From: CAJQLB01 sp041392065
Lineage (GTDB): Bacteria; Bacteroidota; Bacteroidia; Flavobacteriales; Flavobacteriaceae
Reading direction: 5' to 3'
Assembly: GCA_041392065.1 (NCBI GenBank)
Contig: JAWKMU010000006.1
Coordinates: 124,001-188,000, forward strand
DNA length: 64,000 nucleotides
Of this stretch, positions 1 through 8,304 are shown one piece after another. The translations under genes and the position numbers were made by a program. The stretch's first letter is position 1. Every line of letters starts with the position of its first letter. Under the pieces are notes generated by a model, which ran no database searches, was not told where the DNA came from, and saw only the letters and a program-made list of their open reading frames with translations.

Positions 1-305
1 GTTACAAATTTGTTCTTTTTAATGTACTTTTTTGTAACTTCATGAACCGCATCAACCATAGCTTCTGGTGAGCTGTTTTCTGTAACTGCATCTGCTAAAA
101 ATACGCCTTGTTTATAAACCTCAGTATCTGTTTCTATGTCGTAAAGTTCCATGTTTTCAGAAGCATTTAAAAAGGCTTCTGGTCCTTTATCTGATCCTTT
201 TTGCCATGTACTTGTACCATCGTAAGGCACAGGAATTAATACAATTTTTGCTTGGTCTAATTTTGCAAGTTCTTCTGGAATTCCAGCATAAGTTTTACTC
301 TTCAT
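1..305 (-). CDS. speB: Agmatinase / arginase-family ureohydrolase, N-terminal part
   Basis: Only the first 101 codons lie in the window; the gene runs off the left edge. The reading begins MKSKTYAGIPEEL and contains IPVPYDGTSTW followed by KGSDKGPEAFLNASENMELYD, the N-terminal signature of bacterial agmatinases of the ureohydrolase family. Members hydrolyse agmatine to putrescine and urea at a binuclear manganese site; those metal-binding motifs would lie in the missing part. It sits 78 bases downstream of the arginine decarboxylase on the same strand, which is the expected order for a two-step arginine to putrescine route. The family call rests on this fragment and its neighbour, so specificity for agmatine rather than another guanidino compound is inferred. 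Confidence 0.85.
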   Translation of the reverse strand, partial: MKSKTYAGIPEELAKLDQAKIVLIPVPYDGTSTWQKGSDKGPEAFLNASENMELYDIETDTEVYKQGVFLADAVTENSSPEAMVDAVHEVTKKYIKKNKFV

Positions 306-383
306 TTTTTTGTTATGTTATTTGGCAAAATATAAATTACTTTTTTAAATATAAATATTTTATTTATCAACTTATTGATTTGT

Positions 384-1778
384 TTAATTATAGCCTAAAA
401 TTTTAAGCAAGTCCTCACTTTTCTGTTGTTCGCTAAACAGTTCTGTTAAAATTTTTCCGTCTTTATCTTTGCTTATCAATATGTGCTTTGGCGAAGGGAT
501 TAGGCAGTGTTGCAAACCTCCAAAACCACCAATAGTTTCTTGATATGCTCCTGTATTGAAAAATCCTATATACAATGGTTTGTCTTTATTGTATTTTGGC
601 AAATAAATAGCATTCATATGCTGTTCGCTATTGTAGTAATCGTCACTATCACAAGTAAGTCCTCCAAGTAAAACGCGTTCGTAAGAATCGTTCCAGCGGT
701 TTATAGGCAACATGATAAATCGCTTATTAATTGCCCAAGTATCTGGAAGTGTTGTGATGAATGATGAGTTGATCATGTTCCACTTTTCACGATCGTTTTG
801 CTGTTTTTGGTAAAGCACTTCATAAATAGCTCCACCACTTTCGCCAACGGTAAAACTTCCAAATTCTGTAAATATGTTTGGGACATCTACCTCTTCATCT
901 TCGCAAGTAACTTTAATTTGGTTCACGATTTCATCTACCAAGTATTCATAATCAAAATCAAAAGCCAATGAATTTTTTATTGGGAATCCTCCTCCAATAT
1001 TTAAACTGTCTAAGGAAGGGCAAATCTTTTTTAAACTCGTGTAAACTTTTAAACATTTTAAAAGCTCGTTCCAATAATAGGCATTGTCACGGATTCCTGT
1101 ATTAATAAAAAAGTGAAGCATTTTTAACTTTACTTTTTTATTGTTCTGTATCTGTTTTTTGTAAAACGGAACAATATCTTTATAACCAATACCAAGACGT
1201 GAGGTATAAAACTCAAACTTTGGTTCTTCTTCTGATGCAATACGAATGCCTACATTAAATTTTCCTTTTATTTCTTTAGAAAGTAAATCTATTTCTTCGT
1301 AATTGTCTATAATAGGAATTGCATTTTTGTGACCATTGTTTATTAGTCTCGCAATATTAGCCACATATTGCTCTCGTTTAAAACCATTACTAATAACGTA
1401 AGTGTTGTTATCTATTTTTCCTTCTTTTTTTAGGTTTTCGACAATATCAATATCAAAAGCCGAAGACGTTTCTATATGAATGTCATTTTTAAGGGCTTCG
1501 TGCAATACGTGTTTAAAATGTGAACTTTTGGTACAGTAGCAATAGTTGTACTTTCCTTTATATTCATATTTCTCAATAGCTGTATTGAACCAGTTTTTGG
1601 CACGCTGTATATTGTTTGATATTTGCGGCAAGTAGGTAAATTTTAATGGCGCACCATATTGTTGAACAAGATTCATAAGGTCAATATTATGAAAGCGCAA
1701 TTTGTTATCTGAAAGTGTAAACTCTTCTTGAGGGAAGTGAAATGTTTGATAAATTAAATCGAAATATTTTGTGTTCAT
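384..1778 (-). CDS. speA: Arginine decarboxylase, PLP-dependent (alanine racemase fold)
   Basis: 464 residues, the short form usual in Bacteroidota rather than the roughly 650-residue enterobacterial SpeA. It decarboxylates arginine to agmatine in the cytosol. The PLP-barrel domain has the likely Schiff-base lysine in YCTKSSH (K84), a phosphate-binding GGGF loop near residue 262, and a C-terminal beta domain with a cysteine-containing LTCDSDD motif near 377 and FFNTGAYQ near 410, typical of group IV decarboxylases. It is followed on the same strand by the agmatinase gene, so the pair probably forms a polyamine operon. Related decarboxylases for diaminopimelate or carboxynorspermidine share the fold; the neighbour favours arginine. 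Confidence 0.88.
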   Translation of the reverse strand: MNTKYFDLIYQTFHFPQEEFTLSDNKLRFHNIDLMNLVQQYGAPLKFTYLPQISNNIQRAKNWFNTAIEKYEYKGKYNYCYCTKSSHFKHVLHEALKNDIHIETSSAFDIDIVENLKKEGKIDNNTYVISNGFKREQYVANIARLINNGHKNAIPIIDNYEEIDLLSKEIKGKFNVGIRIASEEEPKFEFYTSRLGIGYKDIVPFYKKQIQNNKKVKLKMLHFFINTGIRDNAYYWNELLKCLKVYTSLKKICPSLDSLNIGGGFPIKNSLAFDFDYEYLVDEIVNQIKVTCEDEEVDVPNIFTEFGSFTVGESGGAIYEVLYQKQQNDREKWNMINSSFITTLPDTWAINKRFIMLPINRWNDSYERVLLGGLTCDSDDYYNSEQHMNAIYLPKYNKDKPLYIGFFNTGAYQETIGGFGGLQHCLIPSPKHILISKDKDGKILTELFSEQQKSEDLLKILGYN

Positions 1779-2229
1779 TCTTTATTTTAAACTGTGATAT
1801 TTTATAATGTTAAAAATAGAAACTTTTGGGTTTCAATATAGCAAATAAAGAATGTGCATCAAACTCGAATTGGGTTCTGCGTAGTAGGCACAAAACCAAA
1901 ATTATGTTGGCTTGCTGAGATAGGAAAAACGGAAGTAAGCTTTAAAATTCGGTTTCTTAAACGATAAGCAGCTTTTGAGTATGACTTCCTAATTTTCAAA
2001 AGCCCGAAAGTAAAAACAGGTTTCAATTTGTTCAGCTAATAACAGTACAAATGAAAAACAAAATTTTTAATTACAAGGGTTTTTCAAAAAATATTTACGT
2101 TTTTTTAATGCGCATGGTTTTTTTGACTTTGTAAAAAAAAGTCGAACTTCGTTTACTAATAATTGAACATTGTAAAAATATTAAGGTGTTTAGCATCTGA
2201 ATACAAAAATTTCATATATTCTTTCAATT
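1779..2229. other. 451-base intergenic gap without a recognisable gene
   Basis: Between the divergent speA and the small orphan gene. No open frame of useful length is visible. I see short AT-rich dyads only: GACTTT/AAAGTC around 2123-2144 and an imperfect GGTT...AACC hairpin around 1872-1895. No clear TAnnTTTG promoter box precedes the gene at 2230. The 1860-2040 stretch has a somewhat higher GC content than its surroundings and could be the remnant of an older repeat or an unrecognised RNA; nothing in the sequence proves either. Confidence 0.5.
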
Positions 2230-2583
2230 ATGTCAAGACAAAAAAAAATAAAAGCTGATTTCGATATTAACATAAATGGATTTGAATATTTAGGTAGAGG
2301 AGCTACTGCTCTAGGAATTTTTGCTTCTGGCTGGAGTTCTAATGAAAAGATATTGTATAGATGTGCAAATTGCGGAAGTACAATGATTGCATCTCATAAT
2401 GATTATTGGAATTGTAGTTGTAGTGCCATCCATTTGGATTATCATACTGGTAGATTTGGTTCAAAATATGGAAATAAAAATATTCTAGTATATAAAAAAG
2501 TAAAGAATATTGGTAACCAAAAAAATTATGGATTGATATTTTACCTCAAGAGTTTTTTAAGGAGAATATTCAAACCTTATTAA
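2230..2583 (+). CDS. Small hypothetical protein with zinc-ribbon-like cysteines
   Basis: 117 residues of unknown family. The visible features are a CxxC pair (C45, C48), then after 13 residues a CxC pair (C62, C64), which looks like a small zinc-binding ribbon of the form CANCGS ... NCSCSAIHLD. The C-terminus is strongly basic with aromatic residues (YLKSFLRRIFKPY). There is no signal peptide and no membrane helix. It stands alone: the gap upstream is 451 bases and the downstream gene is convergent. The base composition is very AT-rich with simple codon use, which is common for recently acquired or fast-evolving orphan genes. No function is assigned. Confidence 0.6.
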   Translation: MSRQKKIKADFDININGFEYLGRGATALGIFASGWSSNEKILYRCANCGSTMIASHNDYWNCSCSAIHLDYHTGRFGSKYGNKNILVYKKVKNIGNQKNYGLIFYLKSFLRRIFKPY

Positions 2584-2637
2584 ATAAATTAAACTTAATT
2601 AAGTTGGTTAATAATACTGAAATTTAAGTAAAACCCT

Positions 2638-5130
2638 CTAAAAATGAAACCCAAAGGTACCTGTAACACCAAATTTTCTGGCATCAGGATTGTCTAAATA
2701 GTTGCCTCTAAAGTTAAAATCCAATCTAAACACCTTAAATATATTCCCTACACCTAAACTGTACTCGTAATACATTTCTTTGTTTGGTGCATTGTAAATA
2801 AGTCCTGAAGCATTTAATGCTTTATTAGCCTCTGAGATATCTCCCCAAACTGTTCTAAAACTTACAATTTCACGAAGATTAAGTTTTCTTAGCCAAGGAA
2901 TCCTGGAAAAAAAGCGTCCATTAAAATTATGCTCTAAATGCAAGGACGCATAAGTGTCTGTCACAAATTCATAAAAATCAAGCTGTGAAAAGGTGTTGTA
3001 AATTGAGAAGTATGATTGATTACCAGGAACAACACTTAATAAACCAAGCGGAACTTCACCATAGGTTTTACCAACCTCAATAGTAGAGTACAAACGACCA
3101 AAACCACCAATTTGCCAAGGCTGCAAATAAGACAGCTGAACTTTTGTATAATCAAAATCGCCATCAAAAACACTTTTATCACCAAAACTTACTTGGGCAA
3201 ATAATCGAGAATAATCATCATTGGCATCATAACGTTCCACTCCAAAACCTGTCATTTTCCGACCTGGAAAATAAGACATGGAAAAGGTGGTTTCAAACTG
3301 TTTGACTTCTGAGGCAATACCTGAAGGTGATTCGTCATCATAGTAATCTAAACTAAAGGTCTCTGAAGCAGATTCTAGAGTTCTGTAATTGGCACCAAGT
3401 CTAAAAATAAAATTCCGCCAAGGTTCCATTTCAACAGCAAAACTGGTTAAATTAATTGAGGTTAATTTATCATTGGTTCCTGTGCCAACAACTGATGAGG
3501 ATGCCAAGCTTCTACCCAAAACATCTGTTGATGTGGTTAAACTCGCTCCTATTTGCTCTACATCTCTTCGGTTTCCACCTGAAATGATGAGTCGATTTTT
3601 CTTATCTAACAACCATTTTCCTGAAATGCCATATTTAAACTTATCGTCTCTAAATCCATAAGCTAAAAAGCCTTCCAATCGCCAAAGATCATTTCTCCCA
3701 AAATAGGTTCTTCCTCCTGTTCTGAGTCGTAAACCCTCAACTGCATTAAACCCAAAAGTTGAAAAAATTGGACCATAATCTAATGGCAACTTGTTAAACT
3801 CAATATAACCAGAAGACAAGATGCTTCCTAAATTGTACAAACGTTTAAACTTCGTGACTGTTTTTAAAGTGTCCAGCATTTTGTAAACACCAACTTCATC
3901 TTTATTCAGTTTTTCTAATCTGTTTTCATCCCAAAAAGTATCGTCTCGATCATAAACATCTTTATCGTAGTAGTACACTTCCTCATCATAAAACTTTTTC
4001 TCCTTCGGAACATCAAACTGATAATTATTGTAAAGTGTGGTACGTTTGCCATAAACACCTCGCGATTTTTCCTTTTTACTGAAAGCGAAGTCAGACATCA
4101 TATAATCGCGCTTTACAAGAAAAAGCGAGTCGTTTAAAACTTCAAACTCTTGCTCTATATAAATCTCTTTTACCCAATTGATGTTAGCACTTTTTGAAGC
4201 CTGTAAATTAATTTCTTTAATAGCATAAGTTGTATCTGCAACCCAAAAATCACCTTTAAAAGTAAGTTCGTTTTTACGTCTTGGATAGTAAATAATGTTA
4301 TAGCACCACTTATTATCGATAAAAGCACTATCAGACAACACATAATTATAGGTCTGAATTCCTGTTCGTGATAGTGGACTTACAAAGCTTTTATCAAAAA
4401 ACTTCAAGTAATTATCGTAAACATTATAATCTGAATACAAATCGTCCACAAAGTCGATAATAACTTGATTATCATTAAAGCCTGAGTTTTTATTCCCTTT
4501 TAAAACTTCCTTTTCTTTATTAATGGTATTATCGCCATAAACCCTTGATGCTGCTTCATTGATAAACATTGGCAAATAGGTTTTTCCAGTAACTCTTGAC
4601 GTATCAACCTGATTAAAAACGAATTCCATACCTCTAAACAGCTTGCTTTTTATAAGAGCACTATCAATAGTGTTGATGTCAAATTCTACTTTTTCGTATT
4701 TATCATACTCGTATTGTTTAAAACGCTTTACACCATTAACTCTCTTATTGGCCCAAATTTTTCTGAGAATGTCTATTGCAGGATTGTTTTTTTTAGACTG
4801 CTTTCCTGTTACTAAAACCACCTCGTCTAATTGAGCTGCAGCTTCATTTAGAGTTAATTTTAAATCGAGATTTACTCTATTTTCTAATTGAAGTTCGATG
4901 GTTTCGTAACCAATAAAAGAAACCACAATGGTTTGCCAAGTTTCATCAGATTCTAAATAGAAACGACCATTTTCATTTGTAATAGTTCCTTCAGAAGAAC
5001 CTTTAAAAATCACATTAGCAAAGGCAACAGGTTCATTATTTACATCAAACACATGACCACCAACTTTGGTTTGTGCTGTTACCAGAAAAATATTAGAAAA
5101 TAAAAAGAAGAAAAGTAATTTATATCTCAT
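2638..5130 (-). CDS. DUF5686 outer-membrane protein with carboxypeptidase-regulatory-like domain
   Basis: 830 residues from the chosen start at MRYKLL, which places the signal peptide (ending ...FLVTAQ) at the N-terminus; an ATG six codons upstream (5148) and a TTG just before it are alternatives. Residues 20-105 are a carboxypeptidase-D-regulatory-like beta sandwich (GGHVFDVNNEPVAFANV, ITNENGRFYL, FIGYET). The remainder matches the DUF5686 pattern (AIDILRKIWANKRVNG, then a long aromatic-rich beta region), ending in FHF as expected for an outer-membrane barrel C-terminus. Such proteins are widespread in Bacteroidota, sit in the outer membrane, and have no established substrate. No co-transcribed partner is evident. 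Confidence 0.82.
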   Translation of the reverse strand: MRYKLLFFFLFSNIFLVTAQTKVGGHVFDVNNEPVAFANVIFKGSSEGTITNENGRFYLESDETWQTIVVSFIGYETIELQLENRVNLDLKLTLNEAAAQLDEVVLVTGKQSKKNNPAIDILRKIWANKRVNGVKRFKQYEYDKYEKVEFDINTIDSALIKSKLFRGMEFVFNQVDTSRVTGKTYLPMFINEAASRVYGDNTINKEKEVLKGNKNSGFNDNQVIIDFVDDLYSDYNVYDNYLKFFDKSFVSPLSRTGIQTYNYVLSDSAFIDNKWCYNIIYYPRRKNELTFKGDFWVADTTYAIKEINLQASKSANINWVKEIYIEQEFEVLNDSLFLVKRDYMMSDFAFSKKEKSRGVYGKRTTLYNNYQFDVPKEKKFYDEEVYYYDKDVYDRDDTFWDENRLEKLNKDEVGVYKMLDTLKTVTKFKRLYNLGSILSSGYIEFNKLPLDYGPIFSTFGFNAVEGLRLRTGGRTYFGRNDLWRLEGFLAYGFRDDKFKYGISGKWLLDKKNRLIISGGNRRDVEQIGASLTTSTDVLGRSLASSSVVGTGTNDKLTSINLTSFAVEMEPWRNFIFRLGANYRTLESASETFSLDYYDDESPSGIASEVKQFETTFSMSYFPGRKMTGFGVERYDANDDYSRLFAQVSFGDKSVFDGDFDYTKVQLSYLQPWQIGGFGRLYSTIEVGKTYGEVPLGLLSVVPGNQSYFSIYNTFSQLDFYEFVTDTYASLHLEHNFNGRFFSRIPWLRKLNLREIVSFRTVWGDISEANKALNASGLIYNAPNKEMYYEYSLGVGNIFKVFRLDFNFRGNYLDNPDARKFGVTGTFGFHF

Positions 5131-5196
5131 ACTAACAAAAAACTCCATCAATAGTTGATGAAGTTTATATAACGTAAATGTAAACTTTTTATTTGG

Positions 5197-6174
5197 TTAT
5201 TTATACATGACCTTTTTTACGGCTTTAACCACATCGTTGCTATTTGGTAACCATTCTTCAAGCAAAACTGGAGAATAAGGTGCTGGAGTATCAGCTGTAT
5301 TAATCTTAATAATTGGTGCATCTAAATAATCGAACGCTTGAGATTGCACTTGGTAAGTGATTTCAGTAGCCACGTTACCAAAAGGCCAAGCTTCCTCTAA
5401 AATAACCAATCTGTTGGTTTTTTTTACAGAATTAAGAATGGTGTCATGATCCATTGGGCGAACAGTTCTTAAGTCAATAATTTCACAGGAAATACCTTCT
5501 TTTTCTAAATCTTCAGCAGCTTTAAACGCTTCTTTAATGATTTTTCCAAATGATACAATAGTGACATCGGTACCTTCACGTTTTACATCAGCAACACCAA
5601 TAGGCAAAATATATTCTCCTTCTGGCACTTCGCCTTTATCACCATACATTTGCTCGCTTTCCATAAAAATTACTGGATCGTCATCACGAATAGCAGCTTT
5701 AAGTAATCCTTTAGCATCATAAGGGTTTGATGGTACAATCACTTTCAATCCAGGTGTGTTAGCATACCAACTTTCAAAAGCTTGAGAATGTGTTGCAGCA
5801 AGCTGTCCAGCAGATGCTGTTGGACCTCTAAATACGATTGGACATTTAAATTGTCCTCCAGACATTTGTCTAATTTTTGCTGCATTATTGATAATTTGAT
5901 CGATACCAACCAAAGCAAAGTTAAAGGTCATAAACTCTACAATAGGTCTGTTTCCAGTCATGGTTGAACCTACAGCGATGCCTGCAAAACCAAGCTCAGC
6001 AATTGGTGTATCTATAACTCGTTTTGGACCAAATTCATCTAACATACCTTTTGAAGCTTTATAAGCACCATTGTATTCAGCAACCTCTTCTCCCATTAAG
6101 TAAATGCTTTCGTCTCTGCGCATTTCCTCACTCATAGCCTCACAAACAGCTTCTCTAAACTGGATTGTTTTCAT
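5197..6174 (-). CDS. pdhB: Pyruvate dehydrogenase E1 component, beta subunit
   Basis: 325 residues, usual for the family. The start at MKTIQFREAV was chosen because homologues begin there and a TAnnTTTG box lies at 6197-6204, inside the region a longer reading (from 6258) would need to translate. The product pairs with an E1 alpha subunit (not in this window) to decarboxylate pyruvate with thiamine diphosphate and feed acetyl groups to E2. Diagnostic segments are MGEEVAEYNGAYKASKG, the TPIAELGFAGIAVG region, GGQFKCPIVFRGP, and ATHSQAFESWYANTPGLKV. The C-terminal transketolase domain has IDLRTVRPMD and LEEAWPFGN. It diverges from etfB. Confidence 0.92.
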   Translation of the reverse strand: MKTIQFREAVCEAMSEEMRRDESIYLMGEEVAEYNGAYKASKGMLDEFGPKRVIDTPIAELGFAGIAVGSTMTGNRPIVEFMTFNFALVGIDQIINNAAKIRQMSGGQFKCPIVFRGPTASAGQLAATHSQAFESWYANTPGLKVIVPSNPYDAKGLLKAAIRDDDPVIFMESEQMYGDKGEVPEGEYILPIGVADVKREGTDVTIVSFGKIIKEAFKAAEDLEKEGISCEIIDLRTVRPMDHDTILNSVKKTNRLVILEEAWPFGNVATEITYQVQSQAFDYLDAPIIKINTADTPAPYSPVLLEEWLPNSNDVVKAVKKVMYK

Positions 6175-6196
6175 GTATTCCTTTTTATAAGTGGAG

Positions 6197-6204
6197 CAAA
6201 AATA
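6197..6204 (-). promoter_or_regulatory. TAnnTTTG -7 box for pdhB
   Basis: On the minus strand the sequence reads TATTTTTG, matching the Bacteroidota -7 consensus TAnnTTTG, 22 bases before the pdhB ATG. I see no TTG at the usual -33 spacing. Its position supports the shorter pdhB start. Confidence 0.45.
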
Positions 6205-6300
6205 ACAATTATTGATAAAAAATAAGTAAAAGAATCTTATTAAAAATTTATTATGCACGCATAGGAAATTATTAGAATTTTGATTACCTTCGTATCCTGA

Positions 6301-6328
6301 AAATTTTAAGTGCTATCACTTAAAATTT
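6301..6328. repeat. Perfect 12-bp inverted repeat in the pdhB/etfB divergent region
   Basis: AAATTTTAAGTG (6301-6312), a CTAT loop, and CACTTAAAATTT (6317-6328) form a perfect dyad. It lies between two divergent genes and is not followed by a T tract on either strand, so an operator or regulatory dyad is more likely than a terminator. Confidence 0.6.
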
Positions 6329-6365
6329 GGTTAACAGTATTCAGTCGCAGTAGTTCGATTTTTTG

Positions 6366-6373
6366 CACTTTTG
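6366..6373 (+). promoter_or_regulatory. Near-consensus -7 box for etfBA
   Basis: CACTTTTG differs from TAnnTTTG only at the first base and lies 38 bases upstream of the etfB ATG. It is the best candidate promoter for the etf operon. Confidence 0.3.
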
Positions 6374-6411
6374 AATACTTCAAATCATTTAAAAACAATA
6401 AATAAAAACTC

Positions 6412-7158
6412 ATGAAAATATTAGTATGTATCAGTCACGTTCCTGACACTACATCAAAGATTAATTTTACAGATGGAGATACAAAATTTGACACTAATGG
6501 TGTGCAATTTGTTATTAATCCGAATGACGAATTTGGTCTTACAAGAGCTATGTGGTTTAAAGAAAAACAAGGTGCTTCTGTAACAGTTGTCAATGTTGGT
6601 GGACCAGAAACCGAACCAACTTTAAGAAAAGCATTAGCTATTGGAGCAGACGAAGCCATTAGAATTAATACTGAAGCCAAAGACGGTTTTGCTGTAGCCA
6701 AAGAACTTGCCAATGTGATTAAAGACAGAGGATTTGATTTGGTCATTGCTGGTCGTGAATCTATTGACTATAATGGTGGCATGGTTCCTGGTATGATTGC
6801 AGCTCTCACAGATGCCAATTTTGTAAATAAATGTATAGGTTTAGAAGTTGAAGGTGCAAATGCAAAAGTAGTTAGAGAAATTGATGGTGGAAAAGAAACT
6901 GTTTCTACTACACTTCCATTAGTTATTGGTGGACAAAAAGGATTGGTTGAAGAAAGTGATTTACGTATCCCAAACATGAGAGGGATTATGATGGCGAGAC
7001 AAAAACCATTAACTGTTTTAGAAAGTGCTGGAGCAAATGCTGAAACATCTTCAGTAAAGTTTGAAAAACCTGCTCCAAAAGGTGCAGTAACTCTGGTTTC
7101 TCCAGATAATATAGGCGAATTAGTAAACTTACTTCACAATGAAGCTAAGGTAATATAA
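6412..7158 (+). CDS. etfB: Electron transfer flavoprotein, beta subunit
   Basis: 248 residues, normal family length. ETF beta binds AMP and, with the alpha subunit, carries electrons from acyl-CoA dehydrogenases and other flavin dehydrogenases to the quinone pool. Family features seen are the start MKILVCISHVPDT, the INPNDEFGL segment, AIGADEAIRI, and IAGRESIDYNGGMVPGMIAA in the nucleotide-binding region, then IPNMRGIMMARQKPL near the C-terminus. It is followed after 77 bases by etfA on the same strand, so the two are probably co-transcribed. The spacer carries an AT-rich hairpin (7171-7204). It diverges from pdhB across a regulatory region with a perfect dyad. Confidence 0.94.
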   Translation: MKILVCISHVPDTTSKINFTDGDTKFDTNGVQFVINPNDEFGLTRAMWFKEKQGASVTVVNVGGPETEPTLRKALAIGADEAIRINTEAKDGFAVAKELANVIKDRGFDLVIAGRESIDYNGGMVPGMIAALTDANFVNKCIGLEVEGANAKVVREIDGGKETVSTTLPLVIGGQKGLVEESDLRIPNMRGIMMARQKPLTVLESAGANAETSSVKFEKPAPKGAVTLVSPDNIGELVNLLHNEAKVI

Positions 7159-7170
7159 ATCTCAATTTTC

Positions 7171-7204
7171 AAATTCCAAATTCCAAATCTAGCCTTTGGA
7201 ATTT
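7171..7204. repeat. Hairpin between etfB and etfA
   Basis: AAATTCCAAA (7171-7180) pairs perfectly with TTTGGAATTT (7195-7204) across a 14-base loop. Neighbouring degenerate copies of TTCCAAA and TTTTGGATTTT surround it. It sits inside the operon and could modulate the beta:alpha ratio or be an intergenic repeat; no T tract directly follows. Confidence 0.5.
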
Positions 7205-7235
7205 AGTTTTTGGATTTTTAATTTTTTTTAAAATT

Positions 7236-8192
7236 ATGTCAGTTTTAGTATATATAGAATCAGATCAAGGAAAATTTAAAAAATCGGCTTTTGAAGTAGC
7301 TTCCTATGGAAAAGCAGTTGCAGACCAATTAGGCACTTCAGTCACAGCTGTAACCTTTAACGCAAATGATGCTTCAGAATTAGGAAAATATGGAGTAGAC
7401 AAAGTATTAAACGTTTCAAACACAAATGGTTTTAACGCTAAAGTTTATGCAGATGCCATAAAACAAGCTGCAACTGCTGAAGGCTCTAAAGTTGTTGTAT
7501 TAAGTTCAACTTCAGACAGCTCTTATTTAGCACCTTTGTTGGCAGTAGGACTCAACGCTGGTTATGCTTCAAATGTAGTAGCACTACCAACAAGTACTGC
7601 ACCATTTGTAGTTAAGCGTACAGCTTTTACAAACAAAGCTTTTACGTTTACTGAAATAACTACAGACGTTATAGTTGTTGGTGTTTCTAATAACTCATTC
7701 GGATTGGTTGAAGCCTCAGGAAATGCTGCAATGGAAAGCTTTTCACCTACTCTACCTTCTTCAAATGTAAATGTAGAATCGGTTGATAAAGCAACAGACA
7801 AAGTCTCGATTGCAGATGCAGAAATAGTAGTTTCTGGAGGTCGTGGATTAAAAGGTCCTGAAAATTGGGGAATGGTTGAAGAATTAGCAGAAGTTTTAGG
7901 TGCAGCAACAGCATGCTCCAAACCTGTTTCAGATTTAGGTTGGAGACCACATAGCGAACACGTTGGCCAAACAGGTAAACCTGTAGCCTCAAACTTATAC
8001 ATTGCCATTGGTATCTCTGGAGCTATTCAGCATTTAGCTGGAATTAATGCTTCTAAAGTAAAAGTGGTAATAAACACTGATCCTGAAGCACCATTTTTTA
8101 AAGCAGCAGATTATGGAGTTGTAGGTGACGCCTTTGAAGTTGTACCAGCACTAATCGAAAAATTAAAAGAATTTAAAGCTCAAAACGCTTAA
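7236..8192 (+). CDS. etfA: Electron transfer flavoprotein, alpha subunit
   Basis: 318 residues, as expected. The alpha subunit carries the redox-active FAD. The N-terminal ETF domain begins MSVLVYIESDQGKFKKS. The C-terminal FAD-binding domain (from about residue 200) has SGGRGLKGPENW, the arginine in GWRPHSEHVGQTGK, and ISGAIQH followed by INTDPEAPFFKAADYG, all standard for ETF alpha. It follows etfB and precedes a bifunctional-nuclease gene after a 112-base spacer with a large inverted repeat. A beta-oxidation or amino-acid oxidation partner is not encoded nearby. Confidence 0.94.
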   Translation: MSVLVYIESDQGKFKKSAFEVASYGKAVADQLGTSVTAVTFNANDASELGKYGVDKVLNVSNTNGFNAKVYADAIKQAATAEGSKVVVLSSTSDSSYLAPLLAVGLNAGYASNVVALPTSTAPFVVKRTAFTNKAFTFTEITTDVIVVGVSNNSFGLVEASGNAAMESFSPTLPSSNVNVESVDKATDKVSIADAEIVVSGGRGLKGPENWGMVEELAEVLGAATACSKPVSDLGWRPHSEHVGQTGKPVASNLYIAIGISGAIQHLAGINASKVKVVINTDPEAPFFKAADYGVVGDAFEVVPALIEKLKEFKAQNA

Positions 8193-8214
8193 TTTTTTTT
8201 AACTTGTATTGATA

Positions 8215-8290
8215 AAAGGACTGTTTAAATTGCATTACGTCTAATTCTGCCATTGGCAGTTTGGTAAAGTCCTAATTTAAACAGTTCTTT
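8215..8290 (+). repeat. 76-bp unit bounded by 17-bp inverted repeats, downstream of etfA
   Basis: The left arm 8215-8231 (AAAGGACTGTTTAAATT) pairs with the right arm 8274-8290 (AATTTAAACAGTTCTTT) with one G-U. The 42-base interior contains a small hairpin CTGCC-ATT-GGCAG and an AGTCCT at 8268-8273 that could compete for AGGACT in the left arm. It may act as a terminator/attenuator between etfA and the next gene or be a small inserted palindromic element. Confidence 0.55.
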
Positions 8291-8304
8291 GTCTTTTAAT
8301 AATT

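Noticed and set aside
206..406. Small plus-strand frame at the left edge
   Set aside because: It runs antisense to the start of speB into AT-rich non-coding sequence and has no conserved pattern.
7562..8008. 148-codon open frame antisense to etfA
   Set aside because: Lies wholly inside a well-supported gene, has no family signature, and arises from alanine/serine/valine-rich codons.
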